NCBI RefSeq assembly: GCF_003264365.1
Contig: NZ_PYAK01000002.1
Coordinates: 124,001-188,000 of the forward strand
Source of the DNA: Micromonospora noduli
GTDB taxonomy: Bacteria > Actinomycetota > Actinomycetes > Mycobacteriales > Micromonosporaceae
Direction of reading: 5' to 3'
Length of the DNA: 64,000 nucleotides
Below, one piece after another: positions 45,169 through 54,347 of the stretch (the first letter of the stretch is position 1; every line of letters begins with the position of its first letter). The position numbers and the translations under genes are program-made. Below the pieces are notes generated by a model. The model made no database searches. It was given only the letters and a program-made list of their open reading frames with translations, and was not told where the DNA came from.

Positions 45169-45240
45169 CCTTTGCTCTGCACCCGCCGAGGCACCACCGG
45201 CCTACAGCTGGATGGCGCTTGCGCGGGTGCAGAGCAAAGG
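45169..45240. repeat. Long perfect inverted repeat (18-bp arms, 36-base loop)
   Basis: CCTTTGCTCTGCACCCGC (45169-45186) and its exact complement GCGGGTGCAGAGCAAAGG (45223-45240). It is distinct from the two conventional terminators on either side of it and sits between the convergent xylanase and kinase genes. The size and perfection suggest a mobile or REP-like palindromic element. Confidence 0.75.
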
Positions 45241-45252
45241 CGGATCTTGCGG

Positions 45253-45275
45253 CACGGTCCAGTCACAGGACCGTG
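45253..45275. terminator. Hairpin terminator after the Ser/Thr kinase gene
   Basis: CACGGTCC and GGACCGTG, perfect 8-bp stem, 7-base loop, 18 bases beyond the kinase stop on the minus strand. Confidence 0.65.
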
Positions 45276-45292
45276 GTCTTCGCCGCCGTCCG

Positions 45293-46720
45293 CTACGCCC
45301 GCGGCAGCGCGGTCTCGCCTCCGGCCGACGGTTCCTCCGCCGACGGGTCCGAGGTTGGGTCCGCCGCGGGGTCCTCCGTCGTCCCCGAGGTCGGCGCCAC
45401 TGTCGTTCCACCCGTCGGGGCTTCCGTCGGCTCCGCAGGAGCGCTCTCGGACGCGGTGGGACCGGGCGCATCCGTAGTGCTTCCACCGGACGGCGTCGAC
45501 GGATCCACCGTCCCCTCGGCCCGGGTGGGCGTCGGGGTCGGGGAGCCGGGCGCTCGGACCGGCAGGCCCGCAGAACTGCGGGTGGCTGGTTCACCGCCGC
45601 CGACGCCGGGGCCCGGTTCCCGCTGCGACGGCACCGTTGGCGACACCGCGGGCGGCACCGCGGGAGGCGTCGACGGGCGCCCGGCCGGGCCGGGCATGAT
45701 CCCGATGGGATCGGCGAGAACCAGGACGGCAGCCGCGGCGGCCAACGATCCGAGAAGCACCGCGAGCGCTCTGGGCCCAGGAGTGACGGCCCGGCTCACC
45801 GTGCCACCGGGGGCCGACCGCCGGGCATCCGTGACCTCGGTCCGCACCCCGATCTCGGTCGCCCCGGTCGCGGTGGACAGCAGGTGGTCGGACGGGGCCG
45901 CGAGTGCCTGCGCCGCCCCGGCCATGGCCGCTGCCGTCGGAAAGCGGTCTGCGGGCTCTTTGGCCATCGCGGTGGCGACCACACGCCGGACCTCGGCCGG
46001 AACGTCCTCGGGCAGTGGCGACGGTTCCTCTTCGAGATGCCGCAGCGCCACCGCGACGGCATTCTCGCCCTGGTGCGGCGGCCGCCCGGCGAGGCAGTGG
46101 TAGACGACAGCCCCCAGCGCGTAGATGTCGATCGCCGGTGTGGTCTCGTTCTTCGCAACCTGCTCGGGTGCCATGTACAGGGCGGTGCCGACGATCTGGT
46201 TCGCTGCGGTCAGGCTCGTCGCTTCCCGCGTCACCGCGACACCGAAATCGACGAGTACGACGTGTCCGTCCGGCTCGATGATCAGATTGCTGGGTTTGAC
46301 GTCACGGTGGACGACACCGGCGTCATGCGCGGCCTGCAGGGCACGGGCGGCCTGCGCGGCGATCGACATCGTCTCGGCCACGTCCAGCCGGCCGACCTCG
46401 GCGATCCGCTCCGACAAGGGCTGCCCCTGCACGCATTCCATCACGATGTAGGCGAGGACCGGCGCTCCGGACTGGGACACCTCACCGTAGTCGTAGACCT
46501 GGGCTACACCTGGGTGACGCAGAGCTGCCATGGCCCGCGCCTCGCGCCGGAACCGCTCACCGAAGCCGCCGTCGGTAGCCAACCGAGGTTGCAGCATCTT
46601 GACCGCCACGCAGCGGTCGAGGGTTTCGTCGACCGCCCGCCACACGTCACCCATTCCGCCGCTGGCGATGCTTTCGACCAGGCGGTAACGGTCTCCGACG
46701 ACTTGCCCCACATTCGGCAT
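45293..46720 (-). CDS. Serine/threonine protein kinase, single-pass membrane type
   Basis: 475 residues from the ATG at 46720; an upstream in-frame GTG would add 22 residues. The kinase domain (~10-275) is complete: GGMGDVW glycine loop, Lys41 (VAVKMLQ), HRDVKPSN catalytic loop, DFG as VDFGVAV, and APE as MAPEQ. One membrane helix follows (~320-342, ALAVLLGSLAAAAAVLVLADP). The ~130-residue outer part is Pro/Ser/Thr/Glu-rich with no PASTA repeats, so it does not look like a PknB-type muropeptide sensor. Target unknown; the neighbouring genes do not reveal one. Confidence 0.95.
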   Translation of the reverse strand: MPNVGQVVGDRYRLVESIASGGMGDVWRAVDETLDRCVAVKMLQPRLATDGGFGERFRREARAMAALRHPGVAQVYDYGEVSQSGAPVLAYIVMECVQGQPLSERIAEVGRLDVAETMSIAAQAARALQAAHDAGVVHRDVKPSNLIIEPDGHVVLVDFGVAVTREATSLTAANQIVGTALYMAPEQVAKNETTPAIDIYALGAVVYHCLAGRPPHQGENAVAVALRHLEEEPSPLPEDVPAEVRRVVATAMAKEPADRFPTAAAMAGAAQALAAPSDHLLSTATGATEIGVRTEVTDARRSAPGGTVSRAVTPGPRALAVLLGSLAAAAAVLVLADPIGIMPGPAGRPSTPPAVPPAVSPTVPSQREPGPGVGGGEPATRSSAGLPVRAPGSPTPTPTRAEGTVDPSTPSGGSTTDAPGPTASESAPAEPTEAPTGGTTVAPTSGTTEDPAADPTSDPSAEEPSAGGETALPRA

Positions 46721-46797
46721 AGCTTTCGGTACCCCGGACTCCTCGATCTCAAGCACAGCGAGTCTGGGCACCGCCGCGCGGCGCACCGCAGGAGTGA

Positions 46798-46825
46798 CCC
46801 GCCCCGCCGCTGCCGGCGGGGCGGG
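46798..46825. terminator. Hairpin terminator after the GDSL hydrolase gene
   Basis: CCCGCCCCGCC and GGCGGGGCGGG, a perfect 11-bp stem with a 6-base loop, 21 bases beyond the stop on the minus strand. Confidence 0.85.
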
Positions 46826-46845
46826 CTCGGCCGTTTACGGCTCGG

Positions 46846-47739
46846 TCAGCTGTTCAGCCTGCCAATCAGGGCGGTGGCCATGCCCTGCTCACCTCGGGCG
46901 TTGGGGTGGAACGGCGCGGCCGAGTTCTGCGGCACCAGACCCTCGACCCACCGGGTGCCGCTGCCCTTGCATGCGTCGCGGCCGATCGACGGGGTGTAGA
47001 CATCGGCGTAGGTGGCGCCGTTGGCGCTCGCGACGCTGGCCAGCATCGCGTTGAGCGACTTCTCGACGCCACGCAGGTACGGCACGTCCTGGTAGGCGAT
47101 CGGAACGACCGGCCAGCAGCCGTAACCGCTGTCCGGCAGGATCGCCGGGTAGCCGAGCACCACGACCCGCGCGCCCGGTGCGGCCTGCCGGACCGCCTGG
47201 AGCACGGCGGTGACCTTCGGCGTGGCGGCGACGATCCGTGCCTGCAACTGGTCGACACCTCCGGCGGTGTACCGGTTCTTGCACGGAGATCCGAGCGGGC
47301 TGCTGACGCTCGCCTCCGCGCAGTCGCCGATGATGCCGGAGAAGCCGATGTCGTTGCCGCCGATCTGCACCGTCACCAGCGACGTGTTCGACGTGACCGC
47401 GTTGAGCTGCGGCGGCAACGTGATGCCCAGTTGGCCACTACCGCCGTAGAGGATGTCCTCCGTGGTGGCGCCGGAGCAGCTCACGTCGGCGAACGACGAC
47501 GAGCCGGCGGACGCCGCCACCAGCGACGGGTAGTTACGGTTGGACCGCAGACAGTTGAGGTCGACCTGGGTGGGGATCAGCGGACCTGCTGTGTACGAGT
47601 CGCCCAGCGCGACGTAACGGCCGGTGGGCACGGCGGCGCTGGCGGGGGTGGCGACGGTGAGCAGCACGCCGGCGGTGGCCAGCGCGAGTGCGGCCAACCG
47701 GGTGGCTGCCCACAGGCGGGGCAGGCGGGGACGGGTCAT
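46846..47739 (-). CDS. Secreted GDSL/SGNH-family lipase/esterase
   Basis: 297 residues. Signal peptide ~1-35 (LLTVATPASAA). SGNH blocks are all present: YVALGDSYTAG (nucleophile Ser), SCSGATTEDI, VQIGGNDIGFSG (Gly/Asn oxyanion hole) and FHPNARGEQ (catalytic His). Six cysteines fit three disulfides, as in Streptomyces extracellular GDSL lipases. It hydrolyses carboxylic esters outside the cell, possibly phospholipid or acetylated polysaccharide. Monocistronic, with a strong terminator. Confidence 0.95.
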   Translation of the reverse strand: MTRPRLPRLWAATRLAALALATAGVLLTVATPASAAVPTGRYVALGDSYTAGPLIPTQVDLNCLRSNRNYPSLVAASAGSSSFADVSCSGATTEDILYGGSGQLGITLPPQLNAVTSNTSLVTVQIGGNDIGFSGIIGDCAEASVSSPLGSPCKNRYTAGGVDQLQARIVAATPKVTAVLQAVRQAAPGARVVVLGYPAILPDSGYGCWPVVPIAYQDVPYLRGVEKSLNAMLASVASANGATYADVYTPSIGRDACKGSGTRWVEGLVPQNSAAPFHPNARGEQGMATALIGRLNS

Positions 47740-47942
47740 GGCGCCTCCCAGGAGGGATCAGGGTGGTGGTGCCCGAGATCCTGTCGCCGTCGACGCCCGC
47801 CGTCAATATCGATGAACCTCACTAAATGCCGGTCCGGAGTGTGGGATGAATCGGTGTCGGTCAATCCAGCGAGGCGTACCACCGGGCACCGGTGACCCGG
47901 ACCCGGGAGCGGCCGGCGCGGCGGCCGTCCCCGAAACGCCCA

Positions 47943-48557
47943 CTAGTTTCCGGCTGGCACCTGGTCCTTGATTTCCTCATAGCCGACCGGAGTCGGTGCC
48001 GTGCCCGGCGCGTAGATCACCCGGAGGACGCCGGTCGGGAACGCTTCCGAAGCCAGCAGTCGCAGGTGGTACGCGGCGTCGCCCTCGTCGAACAGCTTGC
48101 GGCCCTTGCGCGCGGCCACCGGATGCACCAGCAGACGCAGCTCGTCGACCAGGCCGGCGGCGAGCAGTTGCTGCACCACTGAGATCGACCCGGGGATGAG
48201 GATTCCCCGGACGCCGGCATCGGCCTTGAGCGCGGTGACAGCGTCGAGGAGGCCACCGTTGATCAGCTCGGAGTTGCGCCAGGAGAACTCCAGCGGCTGG
48301 CGTGAGACGACGACCTTGCGCATGTCGCCGAGTTGCTTGGCGAACGGCGCGTCGTCCCCACCCGCGGCCTCCCGGCCGGGCCACGCCCCGGCGAAGCTGT
48401 CGTACGTCTCGCGGCCGATGAGCAGCACATCGGCGGCGTCATAGTCCTCGGTGACGGCGCGGCCCATGTTCTCGTCGAAGTACGGGAAGTGCCAGTCAGG
48501 GTCGATCTCGGCCACACCGTCGGCCGAGATGAACAGCGTGGAGATGACCTTTGCCAT
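47943..48557 (-). CDS. Dihydrofolate-reductase-family (RibD C-terminal-like) protein
   Basis: 204 residues. N-terminus MAKVISTLFISADGVAEIDPDWHFPYFD followed by LLIGRETYDSFAGAWPG, and the C-terminal GILIPGSISVVQQLLAAGLVDELRLLVHPVAARKGRKLF. This is the common actinomycete DHFR-fold family related to RibD's reductase domain, not the essential folate enzyme. It binds NADPH; substrate unknown. Convergence or operon structure is not informative here: it follows a GNAT gene on the same strand after about 110 bases. Confidence 0.92.
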   Translation of the reverse strand: MAKVISTLFISADGVAEIDPDWHFPYFDENMGRAVTEDYDAADVLLIGRETYDSFAGAWPGREAAGGDDAPFAKQLGDMRKVVVSRQPLEFSWRNSELINGGLLDAVTALKADAGVRGILIPGSISVVQQLLAAGLVDELRLLVHPVAARKGRKLFDEGDAAYHLRLLASEAFPTGVLRVIYAPGTAPTPVGYEEIKDQVPAGN

Positions 48558-48664
48558 CGCGGGGATCCCTTCGAGTCGGGTGATGTCGGTAGGTCGACCG
48601 GCGCATCGTCCCAAACTCGTCAGCCACAGGCGGTCCCGATGGTGCGTGTCGTATCCCGTCTTTG

Positions 48665-49222
48665 TCAGCCCGACGTCACGGGAGCGATCCAGTGCCACGT
48701 TTCGAGCAGCTTCGGCTGCCCCAACCCATTCGTCCTCTCGACGACGGCATCGTCGCTCCGGACGTATCCGGCGGACTCGGCGACCCGCCGCGAGGGCACA
48801 TTGCCCTGCACGATGCTCAGCCGCAGTCGGGTGAAGCCGAGTTCTTCGTGGCAGAACGTCGTCATCAACCGCAGAGAACGCGACGCCAGGCCTCGGCCGC
48901 GGTGCGAGGGGCCGATGGCGTACCCCAGCACCCCGCTCGCCACGTGCAGTGCGACGAGGCCACGCGGCTCCTCGCCGTCGCGCGTCACGGCCAGGTCGAC
49001 AATGCCCTGGGCACGGCGCCGCCGAATTCTGACCAGAAAGGCGTCCGCGTCGAATGGAGAAGGAATATCGGTGTTCGCGGCGATGTCCGGCGCGTCGAAG
49101 AGGCCCGGCATGTGCGGCAGATCGGCGTCGAGCCAGTCCCGCAGCACAATCCCCTCCCCTTCCAGTGCGAGAGAGGAGGCGATTGGATCGACCGCCGACG
49201 ACATTGTTGATTCGCAGCTCAC
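48665..49222 (-). CDS. GNAT-family N-acetyltransferase
   Basis: 185 residues from a GTG; the ATG six codons later is an alternative. The acetyl-CoA-binding motif A is GYAIGPSHRGRGLASRSLRLM (pyrophosphate loop R-G-R-G-L-A), followed by LRLSIVQGNVPSRRVAESAGYVR, which is motif B. It matches the RimJ/RimL-like subgroup that acetylates protein N-termini or small amines; the substrate is not predictable. Same strand as the DHFR-like gene. Confidence 0.93.
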   Translation of the reverse strand: MSCESTMSSAVDPIASSLALEGEGIVLRDWLDADLPHMPGLFDAPDIAANTDIPSPFDADAFLVRIRRRRAQGIVDLAVTRDGEEPRGLVALHVASGVLGYAIGPSHRGRGLASRSLRLMTTFCHEELGFTRLRLSIVQGNVPSRRVAESAGYVRSDDAVVERTNGLGQPKLLETWHWIAPVTSG

Positions 49223-49357
49223 ACAACATCCTTACACGGACGTGGCCGCCGGCCTCAGCGCTGCCGTTGCTTGATCGACTCGCGTTCGGGAAGTCGCGGC
49301 GTCAGGACGACCGGTATACCGCGACTTCCCTGAACCCGAGTGGATCCCGGCGTGGTG

Positions 49358-49390
49358 CGGGCGGGCTCGGCGTGATACCGAGCCCGCCCG
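49358..49390. terminator. Hairpin terminator after the GH62 gene
   Basis: CGGGCGGGCTCGG and CCGAGCCCGCCCG pair perfectly over 13 bp with a 7-base loop, 20 bases beyond the GH62 stop on the minus strand. Confidence 0.85.
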
Positions 49391-49410
49391 TCCGGGTCAG
49401 TCGAGCCTGA

Positions 49411-50808
49411 TCAAACCGGGCGCTGCAGGGTCAGCAGACCCGGCCGGTACGGCAGGAGGCCGTAGTCGCCGCCGGAGCTGGGGGAACGACCCTGGTAGAG
49501 CAGTTGCAGGTTGCAGGGGTCGACTGTCATCGTCTGGTCGGCGTTGGTGCGCAGCAGCTCACCGTGGCTGATGTCGTTGGTCCAGGTGGCGCCGCTGTTG
49601 GCCTTGCCGGCGAACGGGTTGCTCTCGCTGGTGGCCTGCGGCGTCCACGAGCCGCCCAGGCTGGTGGCCGTGAACGAGCGGAAGTAGCGGCCCTGCGAAC
49701 CGATCGCCTCGACAATCATGAGATAACGGGTCTGGCCCTGGAGCTTGTAGACCTGAACGGCCTCGAAGAGGTTGTTCGTGGTGTCGCTCATGATGGTCGT
49801 GTAGTTGGAGCCGAAGCTGCCGGGGAAGTTGCCGATCGGCATGCTGGCCCGGTAGATCTTGCCGTTGTCACCGGCGAAGAACAGGTACATGTTCGTGTCG
49901 TCACCGATGACCGCCTGGTCGATCGGGCCGGTGCCCGAACCGGTGATGCTTCCGCTGAACAGGGTCTGTGCCGCGGACCAGCCGTTCGGGTTGGTCGGGT
50001 TGGTCGAGGTCCGGTAGGAGAACGCCGGCCCACCCCACTGGTAGGCGAGCACCCAGATGTTCTTCGGGGCGAAGTAGAACAGCGACGGCGCGACGGTCGC
50101 GTTGTTCATCGCGTTCTGGCTGGCCGAGGCCATCTGCGAGTAGTTCGTGAAGAGGCCGAAGTTCATCGAGCCCCACCGGGTGCCGTTGTCGTGGGTGGTG
50201 GCGTAGACGAGTTGCTGGCCGTTGTAGGGGGCGACGGTGAAGTCCTTGAGTGACACCCAGCCCGACCTCGGGGTCGCCAACACCCCGGTGGAGGACCACC
50301 GGTACGTCGAGGGAAGGTTGCACGTGGTCGGCGGCGGATCGGTCGGCGGCGGGGTGGTCGGCGGCGGGTCGGTCGGCGGCGGAGTCGTCGTGCCGCCGGT
50401 GCAGGTGACGCCGTTCAGGGCGAAGCTCGCCGGGTCGGGGTTGCTGCCCGTCCAGGACCCGTTGAACCCGAACGACACAGTGCCGTTGGTCGGGATCCCA
50501 CCGTTGTAGCTCACGTTCTTCGCCGTCACCGCCGACCCGCTCTGCGTCAGCGACGTGTTCCAGGCCTGCGTCACCGTCTGCCCGGCGCCGTACGACCAGG
50601 TCAAGGTCCAACTGCTCAACGGATCACCCAGGTTCGTGATCGCCACGCTGGCGCCGAAGCCGCCCTGCCACTGCGACGACACGGCGTAGTTCACCGAACA
50701 ACCCTCAGCCGCGGCACCGGCCGGCAGCGCCGCGACAACTGTCGACGACATCAGTAAGCCGACGCCGGCCGCAACCAGACCGACATTGGTGGCTCTGGAT
50801 CTGGTCAT
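49411..50808 (-). CDS. Alpha-L-arabinofuranosidase GH62 with N-terminal CBM2
   Basis: 465 residues from the ATG after GGAGGG. Signal peptide ~1-34. A CBM2 (~37-136, [25 protein letters not shown] with flanking Cys pair) comes first, then a Pro/Thr repeat linker (~138-162, [10 protein letters not shown] type), then a full GH62 five-bladed propeller (~163-465). The latter is recognised from [39 protein letters not shown] and [17 protein letters not shown]. The secreted enzyme removes arabinose side chains from arabinoxylan and would assist the GH11 xylanase encoded 5 kb away. Two LacI-family-type operators lie in its promoter. Confidence 0.95.
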   Translation of the reverse strand: MTRSRATNVGLVAAGVGLLMSSTVVAALPAGAAAEGCSVNYAVSSQWQGGFGASVAITNLGDPLSSWTLTWSYGAGQTVTQAWNTSLTQSGSAVTAKNVSYNGGIPTNGTVSFGFNGSWTGSNPDPASFALNGVTCTGGTTTPPPTDPPPTTPPPTDPPPTTCNLPSTYRWSSTGVLATPRSGWVSLKDFTVAPYNGQQLVYATTHDNGTRWGSMNFGLFTNYSQMASASQNAMNNATVAPSLFYFAPKNIWVLAYQWGGPAFSYRTSTNPTNPNGWSAAQTLFSGSITGSGTGPIDQAVIGDDTNMYLFFAGDNGKIYRASMPIGNFPGSFGSNYTTIMSDTTNNLFEAVQVYKLQGQTRYLMIVEAIGSQGRYFRSFTATSLGGSWTPQATSESNPFAGKANSGATWTNDISHGELLRTNADQTMTVDPCNLQLLYQGRSPSSGGDYGLLPYRPGLLTLQRPV

Positions 50809-50870
50809 GTAGCACCCTCCTCGCGGGACGGCGGCCTCTGCATTGGTGGGGGTCATTGTGCGGTGACCGA

Positions 50871-50885
50871 TTGTGAGCGTTAACA
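50871..50885. promoter_or_regulatory. LacI-family-type operator upstream of GH62
   Basis: TTGTGAGCGTTAACA fits the general LacI-family pattern TGTKARCGYTMACA with the central CG. It is 63 bases before the GH62 start. The regulator is not encoded in the window. Confidence 0.6.
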
Positions 50886-50904
50886 GGCCGCGTCAGGTAT
50901 GTTA

Positions 50905-50918
50905 CGGGAGCGCTCCCA
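50905..50918. promoter_or_regulatory. CebR-like operator upstream of GH62
   Basis: On the minus strand TGGGAGCGCTCCCG, 13 of 14 bases matching the Streptomyces CebR box TGGGAGCGCTCCCA; the inner 12 bases are a perfect palindrome. About 97 bases before the GH62 start. It suggests control by cello-oligosaccharides. Confidence 0.75.
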
Positions 50919-50994
50919 TACCCTCAACAGCATCTATCCCTCGTTCTCGCCCACATCGACTTCGCCGGTGCGGCTGGCCCAGCAGCGACCGTTC

Positions 50995-52080
50995 TCAGAC
51001 GACGGTGAGGGTGAGGACACCGAACTGGTTGCCCCGCTGCACGTAGTGCGGCAGATACAACTTCCAGGTCACGCTCAGCTCGCGCCCGGCCCGCATCGAG
51101 GCTGGCACCTCGGCGACCATTTCGAACACGGCGCTGCCGCCGGCAGGGATCTGCGGGAGCGCGCGGCAGTTCAGCCGGTACAGCTGGGCCGAGTTCACCG
51201 CATCGTTCGTCGCGTCGCCGAGAGAGAACCGTTCCATCAGGTAGCCCGGGCAGGGGTCCAGCGCGAGGGGGCCGTCGGTCGGGTTGCCCAGCGTCACCCG
51301 GAAGGTGAGCCGCGACCCGGCGGCGGCGGTCGTCGGCCCCTGAACAGCGACGGTGAGCTTTTCGAGCGGCGAGGACGGGGGCTTCGACACCGTCACCGGC
51401 TCGGTGAACCCGCTCGCGGACAGCGTTCCCCGCGCGCGCGGGTGCACCCCCTCCCCCTGCGGACAGCCCGGACGCTCGTCGGCGGTGACCGGTGCGCGCA
51501 ACCTGCCGCCGTCGTGCGGCAACTCGATCGCGAGCTCCAACGAACCCCTCACGGGCTGACAGAACGGCCCGGACCAGTCCAGGCGCAGGCTGGCGTGGCC
51601 GCCGACCGGCACGGCGACCACCCGGGTACGGCCCTCCTCGTTGATGCCGTGGGTGTAGAGCATCGGGATCTCGCGGCCGCCGGCGAGCATGGTCGTGGGC
51701 ACCTCGCCCTGCAGGGTGCACTCGACAGTCGACGAGTTCCGTACGTCCACTTCGCCGATGAGCTTGCCGATGGCGGCGTCGAAGCCGCGAGGCGTCTCGC
51801 CGCCGGTGCCGGGCCGCGTCCAGGTGGTGAGCCGGCCGGTCAGCTGCTCCGCCCGGCACGGTTCGCTGCCGGGGGCCGGCGTTCTCGGCGCGGCAGGGCG
51901 GCCGTTGAGGTCCTCGCCGGTGATCTTCAGGTCGGCCCAGGGCACGCTGCCGTCGGCGAGCAGTTCGGTGGGCGCCGGCTCCGCGACTGACGGGTCCGAG
52001 CGACCCGGCTGGGCGTTCGGGTCGGCGCACGCCGCCACCATGGTGAGCAGGATCAGCAGTGGCACCAGTAGTCGACGCAT
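50995..52080 (-). CDS. Lipoprotein with DUF4232-like / Ig-like beta domains
   Basis: 361 residues from the ATG with GAGG nine bases upstream; earlier in-frame starts add 3-5 residues. Signal peptide with lipobox VAAC (Cys18). Two beta-rich halves follow, each with a Cys pair (PGSEPCRAEQL / STVECTLQGEVPTTM, and LALDPCPGYLMERF / YRLNCRALPQI). The first resembles the DUF4232 domain found in actinomycete lipoproteins. Surface-exposed, function unknown. Located between GH62 and OsmC genes with no obvious link to either. Confidence 0.75.
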   Translation of the reverse strand: MRRLLVPLLILLTMVAACADPNAQPGRSDPSVAEPAPTELLADGSVPWADLKITGEDLNGRPAAPRTPAPGSEPCRAEQLTGRLTTWTRPGTGGETPRGFDAAIGKLIGEVDVRNSSTVECTLQGEVPTTMLAGGREIPMLYTHGINEEGRTRVVAVPVGGHASLRLDWSGPFCQPVRGSLELAIELPHDGGRLRAPVTADERPGCPQGEGVHPRARGTLSASGFTEPVTVSKPPSSPLEKLTVAVQGPTTAAAGSRLTFRVTLGNPTDGPLALDPCPGYLMERFSLGDATNDAVNSAQLYRLNCRALPQIPAGGSAVFEMVAEVPASMRAGRELSVTWKLYLPHYVQRGNQFGVLTLTVV

Positions 52081-52138
52081 GCCCGTCATCCTCACCCGAA
52101 CGAACCGCAGGGGCCTGAGTAGCCGTGCTCAGCGCCCG

Positions 52139-52582
52139 TCAGTCCCCGGTGGTCCCGGGGCCCTCGGCGATCGCGACGGGAGTGCCGAGCTCGACGGTAC
52201 GGGAGACAGTGCACAACCGATCGTGCGACTGCTGCAACGACCGGGGCAGCGCCGCACGGGCCGCGTCGCCCTCCGCGCCCTCCGGGAACGTCACTGCGAA
52301 CTCGACCCGCAGGTTCCGCATCCGGTTTCCGCCGGCCTCGTCCCGGATCTTGTCACCGGTGACGGCGACGGCGAACTCGGTCGGCTCGGCCCGACGACTG
52401 GTGATGTGGTCCACGTCCACAGCAGTGCAGCCGCCGATGGCGGCCAGTAGCAACTCCACCGGCGTGAAACTGCTGTCCTCGCCCGTGCCCAACGACACCG
52501 AGCCGCCACGGGAGTTCCGCACGACGTAGTTGCCCAGGCTGGTGCGCTCGATCGCCACCGAACGGAAGGTGTCCTCAGTCAT
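52139..52582 (-). CDS. OsmC-family protein
   Basis: 147 residues. The typical GTGEDSSFTPVELLLAAIGGCTAVDVDHI segment carries the first active cysteine; the second is in HDRLCTVSRTVELGTPV. OsmC/Ohr proteins reduce organic hydroperoxides through the Cys pair. The spacing fits the OsmC/YhfA-like subgroup rather than Ohr. No clear operon link; the membrane multicopper oxidase gene ends 25 bases upstream on the same strand, so read-through from that oxidative cluster is possible. Confidence 0.93.
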   Translation of the reverse strand: MTEDTFRSVAIERTSLGNYVVRNSRGGSVSLGTGEDSSFTPVELLLAAIGGCTAVDVDHITSRRAEPTEFAVAVTGDKIRDEAGGNRMRNLRVEFAVTFPEGAEGDAARAALPRSLQQSHDRLCTVSRTVELGTPVAIAEGPGTTGD

Positions 52583-52607
52583 GACAGAAAACTACAGGCC
52601 TCCGCGA

Positions 52608-54347
52608 TCACGAGTACATGAGATGCAGCGTCATCCCGGCATCGGCGTGCGCCAGGTTGTGGCAGTGATTGGCCCACATCCCCGGGTTGTCGGCCCGGAA
52701 CGCCACCTCCCACACCTCGCCCGGACGGACGTCGAACGAGTCCAGCCACAACGGGCTTCCGGTCGCCGGCTTGCCATCGCGGGCCAGCACCAGGACGTGG
52801 TGGCCGTGCAGGTGCCACGGGTGCACGATCTGCGACCGGTTGACGATCGTGAACCGTACGACGTCACCCAGGCGTACGACCTGCGGTGGGATGTCCGGGT
52901 CGGCCGCGCCGTTGACGGTGTGGGCGTACCGCGGTAGCAGTCTGCGCAGGTCGAGGCCGCGATCGAGGACGAGGGTGAACGTCTTGTCGAACCGGGACCA
53001 GGGCACCGGAGCGGTCGCGCCGTAGCCGAGCGGGTCGAGCACCGGCCAGGCGCCGGTCGCCGTCGACACCGGGCCTGTCGAGTAGACCGCCCGCCCGTCG
53101 ACGAACAGCGCCACCGGGGTCGCCGGCGCGTCGAAGACCAGGTCGTAGCGGCCCCCGGCCGGGATCAGCACCGCGGTGTCCGCCAGCGGCGTCGGGCCGC
53201 GCAGGTCGACGCCGTCGATCGCGGCCACCCGGAACGCGGTCCCGACCACTGCGTACCGGTGCGTCGTGCTGTCGGTGTTGATCAGCCGCAACCGCACCGG
53301 CAGGCCGGCCTCGACCTGCTCCACTTTCGGCGCGGGCAACGGACGGCCCGCCAGGGTGTGCACCGGCACTGTGACGTCGAGGCCGGTCGCCGGGCCCGGT
53401 CGCACCACCAGCACGCCGTAGAGACCCATCCGCACGCCGACATCGGAGGCCGAATGCGTGTGATACCAGTACGTTCCGGCCTGGTCGGCGCGGAACCGGT
53501 AGACGAACTCCTGCCCGGGCCGCACCGCCGCCTGCGTCACCCCGGGTACCCCGTCCTGATCGTTCGGCACGTCGTACCCGTGCCAGTGCACTGTGACGCC
53601 GCGCCCGATGTCCCGGTTGCGCAGCGTCACCTCCAGGACGTCGCCGACGGTGGCGGTGAGCTCCGGTCCGGGGACCTGCCCGTTGAACGCCCACGCCGCG
53701 ACGTTCCGGCCGCCCGCGTCCACAGTGGCGGTCCCGGCGGTCAGCGTGAACCGCCGGGTGGGTTCGTCGGCGATCCGGGCCGCCGGAGAACCATGATCAT
53801 GCGGTACGGCGGGCGCGGCGCCCGGAGCGACGGTCAGCCCGGTTCCGGTCAGCAGCGCCGCGACCGCCACCACGAGGGCCACCCGGGACACCGTCCGGGG
53901 CAGGTGCGCACCGAGCGCGCGCCCCGAGATCACCGTCGCCGCCACGACTCCGGCGACCGCGAGCAGCCCCGCCCCGGCCGACGCCGGATAGCCGTGCAGG
54001 ATCGTCACGAGCAGGGCGCTGCTCGTGGCGTACCCGGCGAAGAGGAGCGGAACCGCGACGGCCCGGATGTCGCCCGGGGCCCGCAGCAACCGCGGACCGG
54101 CGATCCCCACCGCCGCGAGCGACAGTGGGGCAGCGATGAGGACCTTCTCCGCGGCGAACCACCAGCCGGCGCGGGCGAGGGCGGAGATCGTGATCGCGCG
54201 GGCGAGCGTGGCGAGCAGCGCGACGGCCGCCAGTCCCAGCGCGAGCGGGCGGCGACGGGCGGCGGACGCGGCGCCACCGCCCAGCCAGGCGGCAGCCGCG
54301 AGGACCGCGATCACGAGGTCGGCCGCGAGCAGCGACCCGGTGGTCAC
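52608..54347 (-). CDS. Multicopper oxidase fused to an N-terminal membrane domain
   Basis: 579 residues. Residues ~5-165 contain about five membrane helices, unusual for a multicopper oxidase. Then a His-rich spacer (VPHDHGSP) and a three-cupredoxin oxidase (~175-579) follow. Copper motifs in order are TVHWHGYDVPN, YWYHTHSASDVG, HPWHLHGHHVLVL and HCHNLAHADAGM, the last with axial Met. The oxidase domain would face outside the cell while tethered. A role in copper or Fe(II) oxidation, or in O2 reduction with a membrane donor, is possible. Start overlaps the next upstream gene's stop (54344-54347). Cotranscribed with the DUF6220-like and AhpD-like genes. Confidence 0.92.
   Translation of the reverse strand: MTTGSLLAADLVIAVLAAAAWLGGGAASAARRRPLALGLAAVALLATLARAITISALARAGWWFAAEKVLIAAPLSLAAVGIAGPRLLRAPGDIRAVAVPLLFAGYATSSALLVTILHGYPASAGAGLLAVAGVVAATVISGRALGAHLPRTVSRVALVVAVAALLTGTGLTVAPGAAPAVPHDHGSPAARIADEPTRRFTLTAGTATVDAGGRNVAAWAFNGQVPGPELTATVGDVLEVTLRNRDIGRGVTVHWHGYDVPNDQDGVPGVTQAAVRPGQEFVYRFRADQAGTYWYHTHSASDVGVRMGLYGVLVVRPGPATGLDVTVPVHTLAGRPLPAPKVEQVEAGLPVRLRLINTDSTTHRYAVVGTAFRVAAIDGVDLRGPTPLADTAVLIPAGGRYDLVFDAPATPVALFVDGRAVYSTGPVSTATGAWPVLDPLGYGATAPVPWSRFDKTFTLVLDRGLDLRRLLPRYAHTVNGAADPDIPPQVVRLGDVVRFTIVNRSQIVHPWHLHGHHVLVLARDGKPATGSPLWLDSFDVRPGEVWEVAFRADNPGMWANHCHNLAHADAGMTLHLMYS

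Noticed and set aside
50325..50400. Tandem GTCGGCGGCGG-like repeats
   Set aside because: They encode the Pro/Thr linker between CBM2 and GH62, an ordinary low-complexity linker.
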